The position numbers were made by a program, and so were the translations under genes. Shown here piece by piece: positions 53,146-61,585 of a stretch of DNA of 64,000 nt. The notes beneath the pieces were generated by a model. The model was not told the DNA's origin and ran no database searches. It saw nothing but the letters and a program-made list of their open reading frames with translations. The first letter of the stretch is position 1. Each line of letters begins with the position of its first letter. The DNA comes from Zavarzinella formosa DSM 19928 (GTDB lineage Bacteria; Planctomycetota; Planctomycetia; Gemmatales; Gemmataceae), in contig NZ_JH636439.1 in assembly GCF_000255705.1 (NCBI RefSeq), forward strand, positions 235,111-299,110, written 5' to 3'.

Positions 53146-54615
53146 TTAAATCGACTTAACAATCAACCCGGCCGGGGCGGTGGCCAGACCGACGGTGAAA
53201 CGGCTTCCCTCGCCGGGTTCCGAAGTCACTTCCAGTGTCGCCCCCAACGCCTCGGCCAGACGCCGGGCGACGGTCAGCCCCAAGCCGACGCCCGGCTGGC
53301 CTCGCAAGCGGGCGTCGCGGGAACGGTAAAACGGATCGAACAATCGGGGGAGTTCGTCGGCGGGAATTCCCGGCCCCCGATCAATGACGGTGCAAACAAT
53401 CCTTTCGTGATAACGCTCGACCGCAATTCGGACGGGCGAGCCGGGCGTGCCGTATTTCAGGGCATTGTCCACCAGATTGTCGAGCAGTTCGGCGAGGAAC
53501 ACTGGCTGGACATTCACCCAGACCGGCCCGGCGGGAAGCTCCGGCCGGATGTCCGGATGTCGCTCGTCTTCTTCCCATTTGGCCGCGAAACCCCGCAACC
53601 ATTCGCCGAGTTCAACCGGCTCCAAGGCCGGGGCTTGGGCATCGGATTCCGCGCGGGCGAGGAACATCAGGGTTTCGACCATCTTGCGAAGATCATCTGT
53701 TCGATCTCGGACGAGTCGGAGAGTGTGGCGATATTCTTCCTCGGATCGTGGCCGGCGCAACGCCACCTCAGCCTGTGAAAGAATGCCGGCCAGCGGGGTC
53801 CGCAACTGATGCGACGCCTCGGCGCTGAAACGACGCTGACGCTCAAACGTTTCCTGCACGCGATCAAGAAGCTCGTTGAACGAATTGGCCAGATCGGTCA
53901 GTTCATCCCCGCTGGCCGGAACCGGAAGACGAGCCGACAAATCGCGGGGGGACAAATCGCGGGTGGCCCTGGCCATCCGGCGCACGGGTCCGAGCGCCCG
54001 GCGACAGAAAGCGCGGGCCAGCAAGGCACTGAGCGCCCATGCAGCCCCGGACACCCCGAACAGCAACGCCGTCAACCGCCACAACTCGGCGTTGATGGCG
54101 TTCAGGCAGCATCCGGTGGTAATCATCATCTCGTTCTTTTTCCGGCTCGCATTACGGCCGACATATTCCCGTCGAAGTCGGCGGGGATCATCCCCCGGCG
54201 AATCGGGGGTGGTCATCAGGCGCCGTTTGACCAGCCAGGATCGCCCGTCCGCCGACTGACATTCCACCGGTTCCTCCGGATGGTGTTCCGTGCCTGTGAC
54301 GAATGGCAGAAACTCGGGGAGATGTTCATCTTCAGAATTGGCGACCATTTCACCGTCATCGGCCACAACCGCCCAACTGATCTCAATCGCATTCGGGCCG
54401 CCGGTGAAGGCCAGTTGTCTGGAGGATTCCCATTGAAGACCCGTCGGCTTGACCTCGACAGTTGATTGAAGCACATCAAGGGCGCTGTCAAGACGCTGAT
54501 TCGCGCGGCGGTGGAGATCCCCTCGCGCCAGCCAGACGACCGCCGTGGAGGAACCAATCAGCACGATGGCCATGGCCGCCAGCGCGAAGACCGTCACCCG
54601 GTTGGTCAGTGTCAT
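53146..54615 (-). CDS. Two-component sensor histidine kinase
   Basis: 489 residues from ATG 54615, seven bases after the response regulator stop; a start at 54657 would overlap it. Two transmembrane helices (near residues 6-28 and 190-210) flank a periplasmic sensor of about 150 residues. HAMP is at about 210-262 ('FCRRALGPVRRMARATRDL'), the phospho-acceptor H-box is 'EASHQLRTPLAGI', the N-box 'LLDNLVDNALKYG', with G1 'DRGPGIP' and G2 'GVGLGLTVARRL'. It is an EnvZ/CusS-like class kinase partnered with the adjacent OmpR-type regulator. The signal is unknown; the sensor domain has three cysteines and is not like the copper-sensing type. Confidence 0.93.
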   Translation of the reverse strand: MTLTNRVTVFALAAMAIVLIGSSTAVVWLARGDLHRRANQRLDSALDVLQSTVEVKPTGLQWESSRQLAFTGGPNAIEISWAVVADDGEMVANSEDEHLPEFLPFVTGTEHHPEEPVECQSADGRSWLVKRRLMTTPDSPGDDPRRLRREYVGRNASRKKNEMMITTGCCLNAINAELWRLTALLFGVSGAAWALSALLARAFCRRALGPVRRMARATRDLSPRDLSARLPVPASGDELTDLANSFNELLDRVQETFERQRRFSAEASHQLRTPLAGILSQAEVALRRPRSEEEYRHTLRLVRDRTDDLRKMVETLMFLARAESDAQAPALEPVELGEWLRGFAAKWEEDERHPDIRPELPAGPVWVNVQPVFLAELLDNLVDNALKYGTPGSPVRIAVERYHERIVCTVIDRGPGIPADELPRLFDPFYRSRDARLRGQPGVGLGLTVARRLAEALGATLEVTSEPGEGSRFTVGLATAPAGLIVKSI

Positions 54616-54622
54616 GGGCGGG

Positions 54623-55351
54623 TTACTCGCTTGGGTGGACGGCAAGCCGGTAGCCATGCCCGCGGCAGGTGTGAATCAACCGGGGGCCATATGCCTCCAG
54701 TTCCCGGCGAAGTTCGACGAGGTGCACGTCAATGGTTCGGGAGGCGGGATGATAAGGTTCGTGCCAGACATCCTCGGTGAGTTGTCGTCGTGTCAGCAAC
54801 TCGCCGGGATGCCGAAGGAAATACATGAGCAATTCGTGGGATTTCGCCCCCAGTTCAAGGGCATGTCCGGCCCGCCACGCCTTGCGGGCGATCAAATCCG
54901 CTGAAACATCCTGAAACTCCAGCCGGATGGTCTCGCTCTTGACGGAACGGCGAACCAAGGCCCGGACTCTCGCCAGCAATTCATCAAAGGCGAACGGCTT
55001 GCAGAGATAATCGTCCGCCCCGGCATTCAAGACTCGGACCCGATCGGCGACCGCGTCGCGGGCGGTGAGAAACAACACCGGAATCGCGGAACCACGCCGA
55101 CGAAGGTTTTCCAACAACCCCAATCCGTCCCGGCCCGGCAGCCACCAATCCAGAATGACCAGTTTCCACTCGTCACGGGCCAGCAATTCTTCGCCCGTGA
55201 GGCCATCACGCGCCACCGTGACGCTCATCCCTTCTTCCGTCAACCCGCCGGCCACGGCGTCGGCCACCAGCAAATCATCTTCGACAAGCAAAATGCCCGA
55301 CGCGGCAGGCTGATGGATCGGAAAGCTTTGATTGGTCACGACCATCGCCAC
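54623..55351 (-). CDS. OmpR-family response regulator
   Basis: 242 residues. The receiver domain is at about 18-135 ('ILLVEDDLLVADAVAGGL', phospho-acceptor D68 in 'LVILDWWLPGRDG', 'FLTARDAVADRV', 'DDYLCKPFAFDELLARV'). The winged-helix DNA-binding domain is at about 145-240 ('ELGAKSHELLMYFLRHPGELLTRRQLTEDVW', 'SRTIDVHLVELRRELEAYGPRLIHTCRGHGYRL'). First gene of the two-gene unit with the kinase. The N-terminal 15 residues are unusual; starts at codon 3 or later are possible. The regulated genes are not evident; the efflux and phosphatase genes do not neighbour it directly. Confidence 0.93.
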   Translation of the reverse strand: MAMVVTNQSFPIHQPAASGILLVEDDLLVADAVAGGLTEEGMSVTVARDGLTGEELLARDEWKLVILDWWLPGRDGLGLLENLRRRGSAIPVLFLTARDAVADRVRVLNAGADDYLCKPFAFDELLARVRALVRRSVKSETIRLEFQDVSADLIARKAWRAGHALELGAKSHELLMYFLRHPGELLTRRQLTEDVWHEPYHPASRTIDVHLVELRRELEAYGPRLIHTCRGHGYRLAVHPSE

Positions 55352-55493
55352 TCCAAAAACACGCCTGATCGGCGCCGCCGACTGACATCGTCATTGAAAC
55401 AATATTTTTAGATTATGGTGAATCATCAAATTTGTCTGATTAATGACCAGTCCGGACGCGGAAAATTACAATATCGAAATAAGAGAAAAAATA

Positions 55494-55558
55494 TGAATCG
55501 CATTCAACAATCCATTCGATGGCTCACGGCCATCGAATGGATTGTTGAATGCGATTCA
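55494..55558 (-). terminator. Long perfect hairpin terminator
   Basis: Perfect 30-base arms (55494-55523 and 55529-55558) around a five-base loop, starting with TGAATCGCATTCAACAATCC. On the minus strand it is 15 bases after the lipoprotein stop at 55574 and is followed by ATATTTTTTCTC, a U-tract. The stem is much longer than usual for a terminator. Confidence 0.88.
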
Positions 55559-55573
55559 ATTAACTGGCTATTT

Positions 55574-55978
55574 TTACGGCTTCTTATCCAGATCAATTTC
55601 AATCTCCCGCGTGCTCGAATCAACATCGAACACATACGGGGTGTTGGTCATGCTATAAGCGCCTTTGAACAAATCTTTCTTGTTGATGGTGTGCTCCATC
55701 CACACACGATATTTGCCGGCGGGCATTCCGTTCTTGTCGCTTCCGGTCACTTGGAACGTCGAGTCGGCCGGATTAAAGAAAGCCGGGTAAACCGTCGTCC
55801 CCGGACTTCCATCTGCTTTCACGGGGCAAAAGTAAATGCACAGATCCTCGCCTTGCTTCAGCGTGAAGGGAGCCCCGCTTTTGGTGATCCGGCCTTTCGT
55901 CTTCAACATTCCCGATCCACAGCCGGCCAGCGCCATTGAAAGCAGCACAGCCGCCATGAACATCGTTCGCGAGATCAT
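55574..55978 (-). CDS. Small lipoprotein downstream of a DUF1559 gene
   Basis: 134 residues with leader MISRTMFMAAVLLSMALAGC; LAGC is a lipobox. The mature part begins 'GRITKSGAPFTLKQGEDLCIYFCPV' and continues 'PAGKYRVWMEHTINKKDLFKG', a beta-sandwich pattern like the carboxypeptidase-regulatory-like or transthyretin-like lipoproteins common in planctomycetes. It starts 14 bases after the DUF1559 gene at 55993 and forms an operon with it. Function unknown. Confidence 0.82.
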   Translation of the reverse strand: MISRTMFMAAVLLSMALAGCGSGMLKTKGRITKSGAPFTLKQGEDLCIYFCPVKADGSPGTTVYPAFFNPADSTFQVTGSDKNGMPAGKYRVWMEHTINKKDLFKGAYSMTNTPYVFDVDSSTREIEIDLDKKP

Positions 55979-55992
55979 GAGTCATCCTTCGA

Positions 55993-57075
55993 TTAATAAT
56001 CACCGGGGGGAACCAAGCCGTCGGCCTTGCTGCGGATCAGGCACCATGTCGCCTGGTCGATGGTGTTTTTGATGAAGCGAACGCTGCCGTCGCACATGGC
56101 CACGTTAACGCCGCCGGTGTGCAGACTGCGGGCCTGGCCGCTCGTCATTTCCGAGCCGCTTCCGGTGCAACCCATTCCTTTCGACGGTCCCAAGTCAGCC
56201 GTCCAAAACGCGCCGGTGACCCCCTGACACAAGGCGATTTCATCTCCTTGAGAGGAAGTTCCCAAGAAATTATTCGGCTGGGCGTTCGTGCTGTCGCGGC
56301 CGGCATTGACGATGCTCGATCCGGGGAAACCCAACGCCCAGACCCCGCGAGGGTCCAGAGGGGAAATACCCGCCCGGAGTTCGGCGACCATCACGGTGTT
56401 CGAGGTGCCGTCGACAATCGCGGCGATTGTGGCTCCGTAATTTCCGGACATGACCGGGCTGGCATTGATCCAGGGGCTTGCCGTGTATCCGGGCACTTTC
56501 TTGCTGATCTTCTCGGAGCCGTTGGCCATGTGGTCGATGTCTTCAAAGGCGGCGGTGACGCCATAGTTACCCCGCGCCCAATCGAGTTCCAACGGAGAAA
56601 CGTTGGGATTGCTGAAGTGGACATTGTTGTTCGGGTCGGAGGGGCATTTGTAAGCGTTTACTTCCACGTTCCGGATGGAACGCCAGCTCACGTTGACCCC
56701 CGAGGGGACGGTGCCCGGCACGATGGTCACGCCGGGATAAGACATGACATTGGCCTGCCGGTACAAATTGTCCTGTTCAATGTAAGGGAGCAGCGTCACG
56801 GCCCAGTTGGGTCCGAACGCCGAGGTGAGTTGCAGCCATTCCGGCGAATCCGGCCCGGTGGGTCGCCACGGAATCTGAAGAGCCGCGGGCAACTGGCCGT
56901 TGCTTCCTTCGTAGTTCATCAACGCCAGGCCAATTTGCTTCAGATTATTCGAGCATTTCATCCGGTTGGCCGCCTCGCGGATCTTCTGGACCGCCGGCAG
57001 CAACAGACCAATCAGAATCGCGATGATGGCGATGACCACCAGCAATTCGATCAACGTAAATCCCTTGCGTCGCAT
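55993..57075 (-). CDS. DUF1559 pseudopilin-like protein
   Basis: 360 residues from ATG 57075, with GGAG eight bases upstream; a frame to 57192 exists but the prepilin leader fixes the start. It begins '[20 protein letters not shown]', a prepilin leader, then '[36 protein letters not shown]', and ends with 'GGVNVAMCDGSVRFIKNTIDQATWCLI', the DUF1559 C-terminal motif. It contains several cysteines late in the sequence ('IALCQGVTG', 'MGCTGSG'). Processing by a prepilin peptidase is expected. First gene of an operon with the lipoprotein and the long hairpin terminator. Confidence 0.92.
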   Translation of the reverse strand: MRRKGFTLIELLVVIAIIAILIGLLLPAVQKIREAANRMKCSNNLKQIGLALMNYEGSNGQLPAALQIPWRPTGPDSPEWLQLTSAFGPNWAVTLLPYIEQDNLYRQANVMSYPGVTIVPGTVPSGVNVSWRSIRNVEVNAYKCPSDPNNNVHFSNPNVSPLELDWARGNYGVTAAFEDIDHMANGSEKISKKVPGYTASPWINASPVMSGNYGATIAAIVDGTSNTVMVAELRAGISPLDPRGVWALGFPGSSIVNAGRDSTNAQPNNFLGTSSQGDEIALCQGVTGAFWTADLGPSKGMGCTGSGSEMTSGQARSLHTGGVNVAMCDGSVRFIKNTIDQATWCLIRSKADGLVPPGDY

Positions 57076-57530
57076 GATCGGATCTCCGTGAGGGACGGGA
57101 GGACAATAACAGGGCGGGCTTCCGGAAAAGCATGGTGACACCGGTTGTCCGTCGACGAAGAGATGCCATTCGGCATCGGACAAGTCACCCATGATCGCTT
57201 GGCGATTTCATCGCCGGGGAAGGCCCGCCAGAGATGGCTTGGTGATCCTACGGGACGGTGACAGGCAAAATTGTGAAGGGTTTTGGTAGGATAAGAGTAG
57301 ATGTGTAAAATGTTTTTTACATAGAAACCCGCAATTTCCGGATCATGCCTTCTGGCGGAACATCATTGCTTTCAAATCGAGATGATAAAAACTGATGTTA
57401 CATTCATGGCCAAAAATATGTTGTTAAACATTTTTATTTGAGCAATCTATTCGTTGATCGAATTCCATATCCATATGTCACTTGGACTCCAGATATCCGG
57501 TTTGGAGTCGTCCAATCACGGGAGTTGATG
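57076..57530. other. 455-base divergent region with an AT-rich core
   Basis: The stretch of about 57280-57480 is clearly more AT-rich than its surroundings. It contains the hairpin TGTAAAA (57304-57310) / TTTTACA (57315-57321) and a second AT-rich imperfect hairpin around ATGTTGTTAAACAT (about 57418-57431). It probably holds the promoter of the beta-propeller gene. No gene seen. Confidence 0.45.
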
Positions 57531-58514
57531 ATGAAATTGTCAATGGCATTCGCTGTGTTGGCGTTGATGGCGGCCGGGGTGGCAACCGCCGCCGACGAGT
57601 CGCTGGTTCTCTTGCAAACCATTCCGCTCAAGGGCGTGGATGGAAAGCTCGACCATCTGGCCGTCGATTCCAAAGGGCAGAGGTTGTTTGTGGCCAACAA
57701 GCCGAACAACACGCTGGACATCGTTGATCTGAAGACGGGCAAAATGGTCCGGCAGATCGCGGATCAGGGCAAGGTGTCGGGTGTCGAATACGCGGCCGAC
57801 CTGGACATGGTCTATGTCGGCAACGGAGCCGGTGTTTGCAACGCTTTTGAATGCAAGGAATACAAGCAGGTCTTCTCCACCCCGGCGAAGGGGGCCGACA
57901 ACGTTCACTATCATTCCGGCAACAAGACGGTCTATGTCGCCCACGGCCCGACACTTTCGGTGCTGGACGCCAAAACCGGCGAGATCAAAACGGCCGTCAA
58001 GCTCCCCGGCGAAGCCCACGGCTTCAAGATTGATGAAAAAGCGGGCAAGGTTTTCGTCGTCCTGACCAAGCCGAGCATGGTGGCCGTCGTGAGCATCGAA
58101 AAGCATGAGATCACTGACAAGTTCGCCCTGACGCTGTCCGACGCCGGCAGCCCGATCGCCCAAGATGCCGCCAACAATCTGCTGTTCGTCGGCTGCCCCA
58201 AGAAACCGATGGTCATCGTTTTCGACACCAAGACGGGCAAGGAACTCACCAGCATTGTCATCCCGGCGGGCATCGACGATTTGTATTTTGATTCCGCCCG
58301 CCACCGCCTCTACGCTTCTTGCGGCGAAAGCGTGCTGGCCGTCATTGAAAAGAAAGAAAGCAAGTACGAAGTGATCTCCAGTCTAGAAACCCCGAAGTTC
58401 TCCCGCACCTGCGTCTGGGGTTCTGGCAAGCTCTACCTTGGCGTGCCCAAGCAAGAGGGCAAAGACGGCCCGGAAGTGCGAATCTACGAAGCGAAGCCAG
58501 TGATCGCTGACTGA
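57531..58514 (+). CDS. Exported YVTN-type beta-propeller protein
   Basis: 327 residues from ATG 57531, with GGGAG six bases upstream, and signal peptide 'MKLSMAFAVLALMAAGVATA'. Repeats of about 40 residues carry the YVTN pattern: 'GQRLFVANKPNNTLDIVDLKTGKMV', 'NKTVYVAHGPTLSVLDAKTGEIK', 'AGKVFVVLTKPSMVAVVSIEKHEI', 'NNLLFVGCPKKPMVIVFDTKTGKEL'. This predicts a seven-blade propeller in the periplasm or at the surface, usually a binding scaffold rather than an enzyme. It stands alone between an AT-rich promoter region and a hairpin. Confidence 0.88.
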   Translation: MKLSMAFAVLALMAAGVATAADESLVLLQTIPLKGVDGKLDHLAVDSKGQRLFVANKPNNTLDIVDLKTGKMVRQIADQGKVSGVEYAADLDMVYVGNGAGVCNAFECKEYKQVFSTPAKGADNVHYHSGNKTVYVAHGPTLSVLDAKTGEIKTAVKLPGEAHGFKIDEKAGKVFVVLTKPSMVAVVSIEKHEITDKFALTLSDAGSPIAQDAANNLLFVGCPKKPMVIVFDTKTGKELTSIVIPAGIDDLYFDSARHRLYASCGESVLAVIEKKESKYEVISSLETPKFSRTCVWGSGKLYLGVPKQEGKDGPEVRIYEAKPVIAD

Positions 58515-58547
58515 GATTTTTTTGGAAGTGTGCAAAGACATCTGAAC

Positions 58548-58577
58548 CGGGCGTCGGGCTTATTGCCGCGACGCCCG
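58548..58577. terminator. Hairpin between convergent genes
   Basis: CGGGCGTCG (58548-58556) / CGACGCCCG (58569-58577), 12-base loop, between the genes ending at 58514 (+) and 58591 (-). No U-tract follows. Confidence 0.6.
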
Positions 58578-58590
58578 AATGCTTTGGTAA

Positions 58591-59325
58591 TCAAGCCTTT
58601 TTCGAGGCGTCGAATCGTTCGGTCACATATTCCCAGTTGATGACCTTGAAGAAGGCATCAATGTAATCAGCCCGCTTGTTTTGATACTTCAGGTAGTAGG
58701 CGTGTTCCCACACGTCGATGCCGAGGATCGGCGTGCCGCTCTTGTCCATCACGGTGTTGTCTTGGTTCGGCGAACTGACAACTTTCAACTTGCCGCCCGT
58801 CGAAACCAGCCACGACCAACCGCTGCCGAAGCGGCCGAGGGCGGCTTCCTTGAGTTGCTTGAACAGACCGTCGGTGTCCTTGAACGCTTCGGTGATGGCG
58901 GCGGCCAGGTCGGCGCCCGGCTTGCCCCCCTTGGGGGACATCATGCTCCAGAACAGCGTGTGGTTGTAGTGGCCGCCGCCGTTGTTCCGCACCGCATTGC
59001 GGATCTTTTCCGGCAGAGTGTCGAGGCTGGAGAGGATGCCGTCGAGCGGCTTGCCCGCCCATTCAGTGCCGGCGAGGGCTTTGTTCAGGTTGTCCACGTA
59101 GGTTTTGTGGTGCCGGTCATGGTGGATTTCCATGGTCTTGGCGTCGATGTGCGGTTCGAGGGCATCGAAGGCATACGGCAACTTCGGCAGTTCAAACAAC
59201 CCGCCGGCGGGCTTGTCTTCCGCCCGCAGGGTCAGGGTCGGGAGAGCCAGACCGGCGACAGCCACGCCGGCCGTCTGGAACATTTCACGTCGGGAAAGAG
59301 GGGACACGCAAAGGCTCCGTTTCAA
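58591..59325 (-). CDS. sodA: Tat-exported superoxide dismutase, Mn type
   Basis: 244 residues. A 35-residue leader with 'SRREMFQTAGVAVAGLALP' is a twin-arginine signal, so the enzyme folds with its metal before export. The core matches Fe/Mn superoxide dismutases, with metal ligands in 'MEIHHDRHHKTYV', 'GGGHYNHTLFW' and 'GIDVWEHAYYLKY'. The 'GGGH' and 'SPNQD' segments are those of manganese rather than iron enzymes. It removes superoxide outside the cytoplasm. A small frame (59356-59568) lies 30 bases upstream on the same strand, and a -10-like GCTAGGAT is at 59353-59360. Confidence 0.93.
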   Translation of the reverse strand: MKRSLCVSPLSRREMFQTAGVAVAGLALPTLTLRAEDKPAGGLFELPKLPYAFDALEPHIDAKTMEIHHDRHHKTYVDNLNKALAGTEWAGKPLDGILSSLDTLPEKIRNAVRNNGGGHYNHTLFWSMMSPKGGKPGADLAAAITEAFKDTDGLFKQLKEAALGRFGSGWSWLVSTGGKLKVVSSPNQDNTVMDKSGTPILGIDVWEHAYYLKYQNKRADYIDAFFKVINWEYVTERFDASKKA

Positions 59326-59352
59326 AGTTGAGGTTTACAGGATGGCGGTACC

Positions 59353-59360
59353 ATCCTAGC
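59353..59360 (-). promoter_or_regulatory. -10-like motif upstream of sodA
   Basis: GCTAGGAT on the minus strand, 27 bases before the sodA ATG. The same octamer is at 61510-61517, and relatives (CCTAGACT, CCTAAAAT) precede other genes. No clear -35 element. Confidence 0.35.
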
Positions 59361-59568
59361 CGGGAGGCAACCGCGAGTACAGCAGGAAACCATCGCGGTT
59401 TTCCATGATGTTCCCGCGTAGACGGCCGGACATGTCGCCCGATTCACCGGACGGTGGAAACGGGTGTTTGGCAAGGCAATCGTCAAAGCATTCTATTTCA
59501 ACGACTTGTGACGGCCGCTTGTGTGGAGTTTCGATGAATGCCCGACGGGTGAAACTTCCGGTGGCCAT
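59356..59568 (-). CDS. Possible small protein upstream of sodA
   Basis: 70 codons starting MATGSFTRRAFIETPHKRPS and ending 'NIMENRDGFLLYSRLPPG'. Codon choice is similar to the neighbours, but there is no recognised domain and no strong ribosome site, and the stop codon overlaps the GCTAGGAT motif that could be the sodA promoter. Gene and promoter readings compete; I rate the gene as doubtful. Confidence 0.3.
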   Translation of the reverse strand: MATGSFTRRAFIETPHKRPSQVVEIECFDDCLAKHPFPPSGESGDMSGRLRGNIMENRDGFLLYSRLPPG

Positions 59569-59625
59569 TGGCGGTATGATGAGAGGTAACTCTCTCCGAG
59601 TGGCACCCAGCGGAGTCCTACATAC

Positions 59626-61491
59626 ATGCGGCGACTTGGAACCATCCTGACATTACTTCTGGCCGTCACCGGCGTTCGCGCGGAAGACGCCGGAACCTCG
59701 GACAAGCTCGGCAAAGCCATCGAGCCTATTCTGCCCGTCAAATGGACCGACGTGCGGGGCGAGAAAGCCACCGTGGTCTTCTTTCTGTCATTTGATTGTC
59801 CGAATTCGACCGGCTACACGCAAACGATGCTGCACCTCGCCGACAAGTTCGGCAAGGAGAAGATCAAGTTCGTGGGCATTTGCGAAAGCGAACACTCCGC
59901 CGATGAGCTGAAGGCGAAGGCGGCCGAGTTCAAACTCACCTTCCCGGTGTTCGCCGATCCGAAGATGGCCATCGCCGATGCCTTCAAGGCCACCGTCACC
60001 CCGGAGGTCTTCGTGCTCGACCACAACTCCGTGATGCGGTATCGCGGCCGAATCGACAACACTTATCAGGCCCGGCTCAAGAAGAATCCGGTTGTCGATC
60101 AACATGATCTGATGAAGGCGCTGGAAGACAGCGTCGCCAACAAGCCGATCCGCACGCCGGTGACCAAGGCCGTCGGTTGCGGCATTGGGGCCAAGGAAAC
60201 CGTCGTCAAAACGGCCACAAAGCTCACCTACCACAAGGACGTCGCCCCGATCCTTCAAAAGAACTGTCAGGGCTGCCACCGACCCGGCGAAGTCGGGCCG
60301 TTCTCGTTGATGACCTACAAACAGGCCGTCAATTGGGCCGAAGACATCAGGGATTACACGGCTCGCCGGGAAATGCCGCCGTGGAAGCCCGTTGAAAATG
60401 TCCCTTTCCACAATGATCGCCGGATGTCCGATGCCGATATCAAGACATTGGCCGAATGGGCCGACGGCGGCACGCCGGAAGGGGCCGTCACCGATGCCCC
60501 GCCGCCGATGAAAGCGGCTGATGGCTGGCAGCTTGGCAAGCCCGACTTGATCCTCACCACCGGAGACTTTGAAGTCGGCCCGAGCGGACCCGATTCGTTC
60601 CGCTGTTTCGTGATGCCGACGAATCTCGACGAGGACAAATACATCATCGGTTTCGAGGTGAAGCCAGGGAACCCGCAGATTGTCCACCACTCGCTGAACT
60701 ATTGGGACATCACCGGCAAAGCCCGCGAATTGGAAGCCAAGGCGAAGGACAAAGCCTCCCCCGATGATCGCGACCACGGTCCTGGATACTCGGCCGCGAT
60801 GGGCCTCGGCTTTTTCCCCGCCGGAACGCCCCGGCCGGGGACGCCCCCCATCGGCAACTTCGGCGGTTGGGCGCCGGGCCAATTGCCCCGGTTCCTCCCC
60901 GAAGGGACGGGCTATCTGCTTCCGAAGGGCGCCGATGTCGTTGTTCAAGTCCACTACCACCGCAACGGCAAACCGGAGAAGGACAAGACGCAGATCGGTG
61001 TTTACTTCGCCAAGAAAAAGATCGACCGGCCTTACCAAACCGTGACCGTCGGCCCCAAGGGCTTCCTGCTGATCCCGCCGAATAAGGACGATTATAAGGT
61101 CCAAGGTACCGCTTACATGCACACCGATGCCACGCTGCATAGCGTGATGCCGCACATGCACCTGATCGGCAAAACGGTGAAAGTGACGATGACCCCGCCG
61201 GGCGAAAAGCCGGTCACGCTCGTGGACATCCACGATTGGGATTACAACTGGCAGGAAACCTATTGGCTCAAGGAGCCGATGAAGATCAAGGCGGGGACGA
61301 AGCTGGACATCGAAGCAGTGTTCGACAACAGCACGCGAAACCCGAACAACCCCCGCAATCCCCCGGCTTATGTGATGTTCGGCGAGCAAACGACCAACGA
61401 AATGCTTTTCGGCTTCTTCGGCATGACCACCGAACCGGGCCAGCGTGTCTTCGCCCGGCAGACGCCGCCGACTCCCGAGAAGAGCAAGTGA
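59626..61491 (+). CDS. Redoxin - CxxCH - copper monooxygenase-like fusion
   Basis: 621 residues with signal peptide 'MRRLGTILTLLLAVTGVRA'. A thioredoxin/peroxiredoxin-like domain covers about 35-170, with one cysteine at 58 ('FLSFDCPNSTGY') and no second one, so no CxxC. A short cytochrome-like part with C214QGCH218 covers about 195-290 ('DVAPILQKNCQGCHRPGEVGPFSL'). From about 305 the protein resembles copper type II ascorbate-dependent monooxygenases (PHM/DBM fold), with His clusters HH at 354-355, HYH 443-445 and HMH 510-512. It is probably a periplasmic redox enzyme; substrate unknown. The order thiol - heme - copper suggests internal electron transfer. A terminator follows at 61524. Confidence 0.85.
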   Translation: MRRLGTILTLLLAVTGVRAEDAGTSDKLGKAIEPILPVKWTDVRGEKATVVFFLSFDCPNSTGYTQTMLHLADKFGKEKIKFVGICESEHSADELKAKAAEFKLTFPVFADPKMAIADAFKATVTPEVFVLDHNSVMRYRGRIDNTYQARLKKNPVVDQHDLMKALEDSVANKPIRTPVTKAVGCGIGAKETVVKTATKLTYHKDVAPILQKNCQGCHRPGEVGPFSLMTYKQAVNWAEDIRDYTARREMPPWKPVENVPFHNDRRMSDADIKTLAEWADGGTPEGAVTDAPPPMKAADGWQLGKPDLILTTGDFEVGPSGPDSFRCFVMPTNLDEDKYIIGFEVKPGNPQIVHHSLNYWDITGKARELEAKAKDKASPDDRDHGPGYSAAMGLGFFPAGTPRPGTPPIGNFGGWAPGQLPRFLPEGTGYLLPKGADVVVQVHYHRNGKPEKDKTQIGVYFAKKKIDRPYQTVTVGPKGFLLIPPNKDDYKVQGTAYMHTDATLHSVMPHMHLIGKTVKVTMTPPGEKPVTLVDIHDWDYNWQETYWLKEPMKIKAGTKLDIEAVFDNSTRNPNNPRNPPAYVMFGEQTTNEMLFGFFGMTTEPGQRVFARQTPPTPEKSK

Positions 61492-61509
61492 TTTTTTTGC
61501 GAAATTTCT

Positions 61510-61517
61510 GCTAGGAT
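61510..61517 (+). promoter_or_regulatory. -10-like motif before the protease gene pair
   Basis: GCTAGGAT, identical to the motif upstream of sodA. It precedes the terminator at 61524-61555 and the ATG at 61586, so a transcript from here would meet the terminator first. Confidence 0.3.
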
Positions 61518-61523
61518 ACCATT

Positions 61524-61555
61524 ACCCCGGAAGACCGCTTCCGGGGTTTCTTTTT
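61524..61555 (+). terminator. Intrinsic terminator after the copper monooxygenase gene
   Basis: ACCCCGGAAG (61524-61533) / CTTCCGGGGT (61538-61547), four-base loop ACCG, then TTCTTTTT. Confidence 0.92.
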
Positions 61556-61585
61556 GCCAGCCAAATTCAACACACGGAACCGGCA

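Noticed and set aside
55415..55939. 174-codon plus frame across the long hairpin
   Set aside because: It crosses the perfect palindrome and is antisense to a lipoprotein with a clear lipobox.
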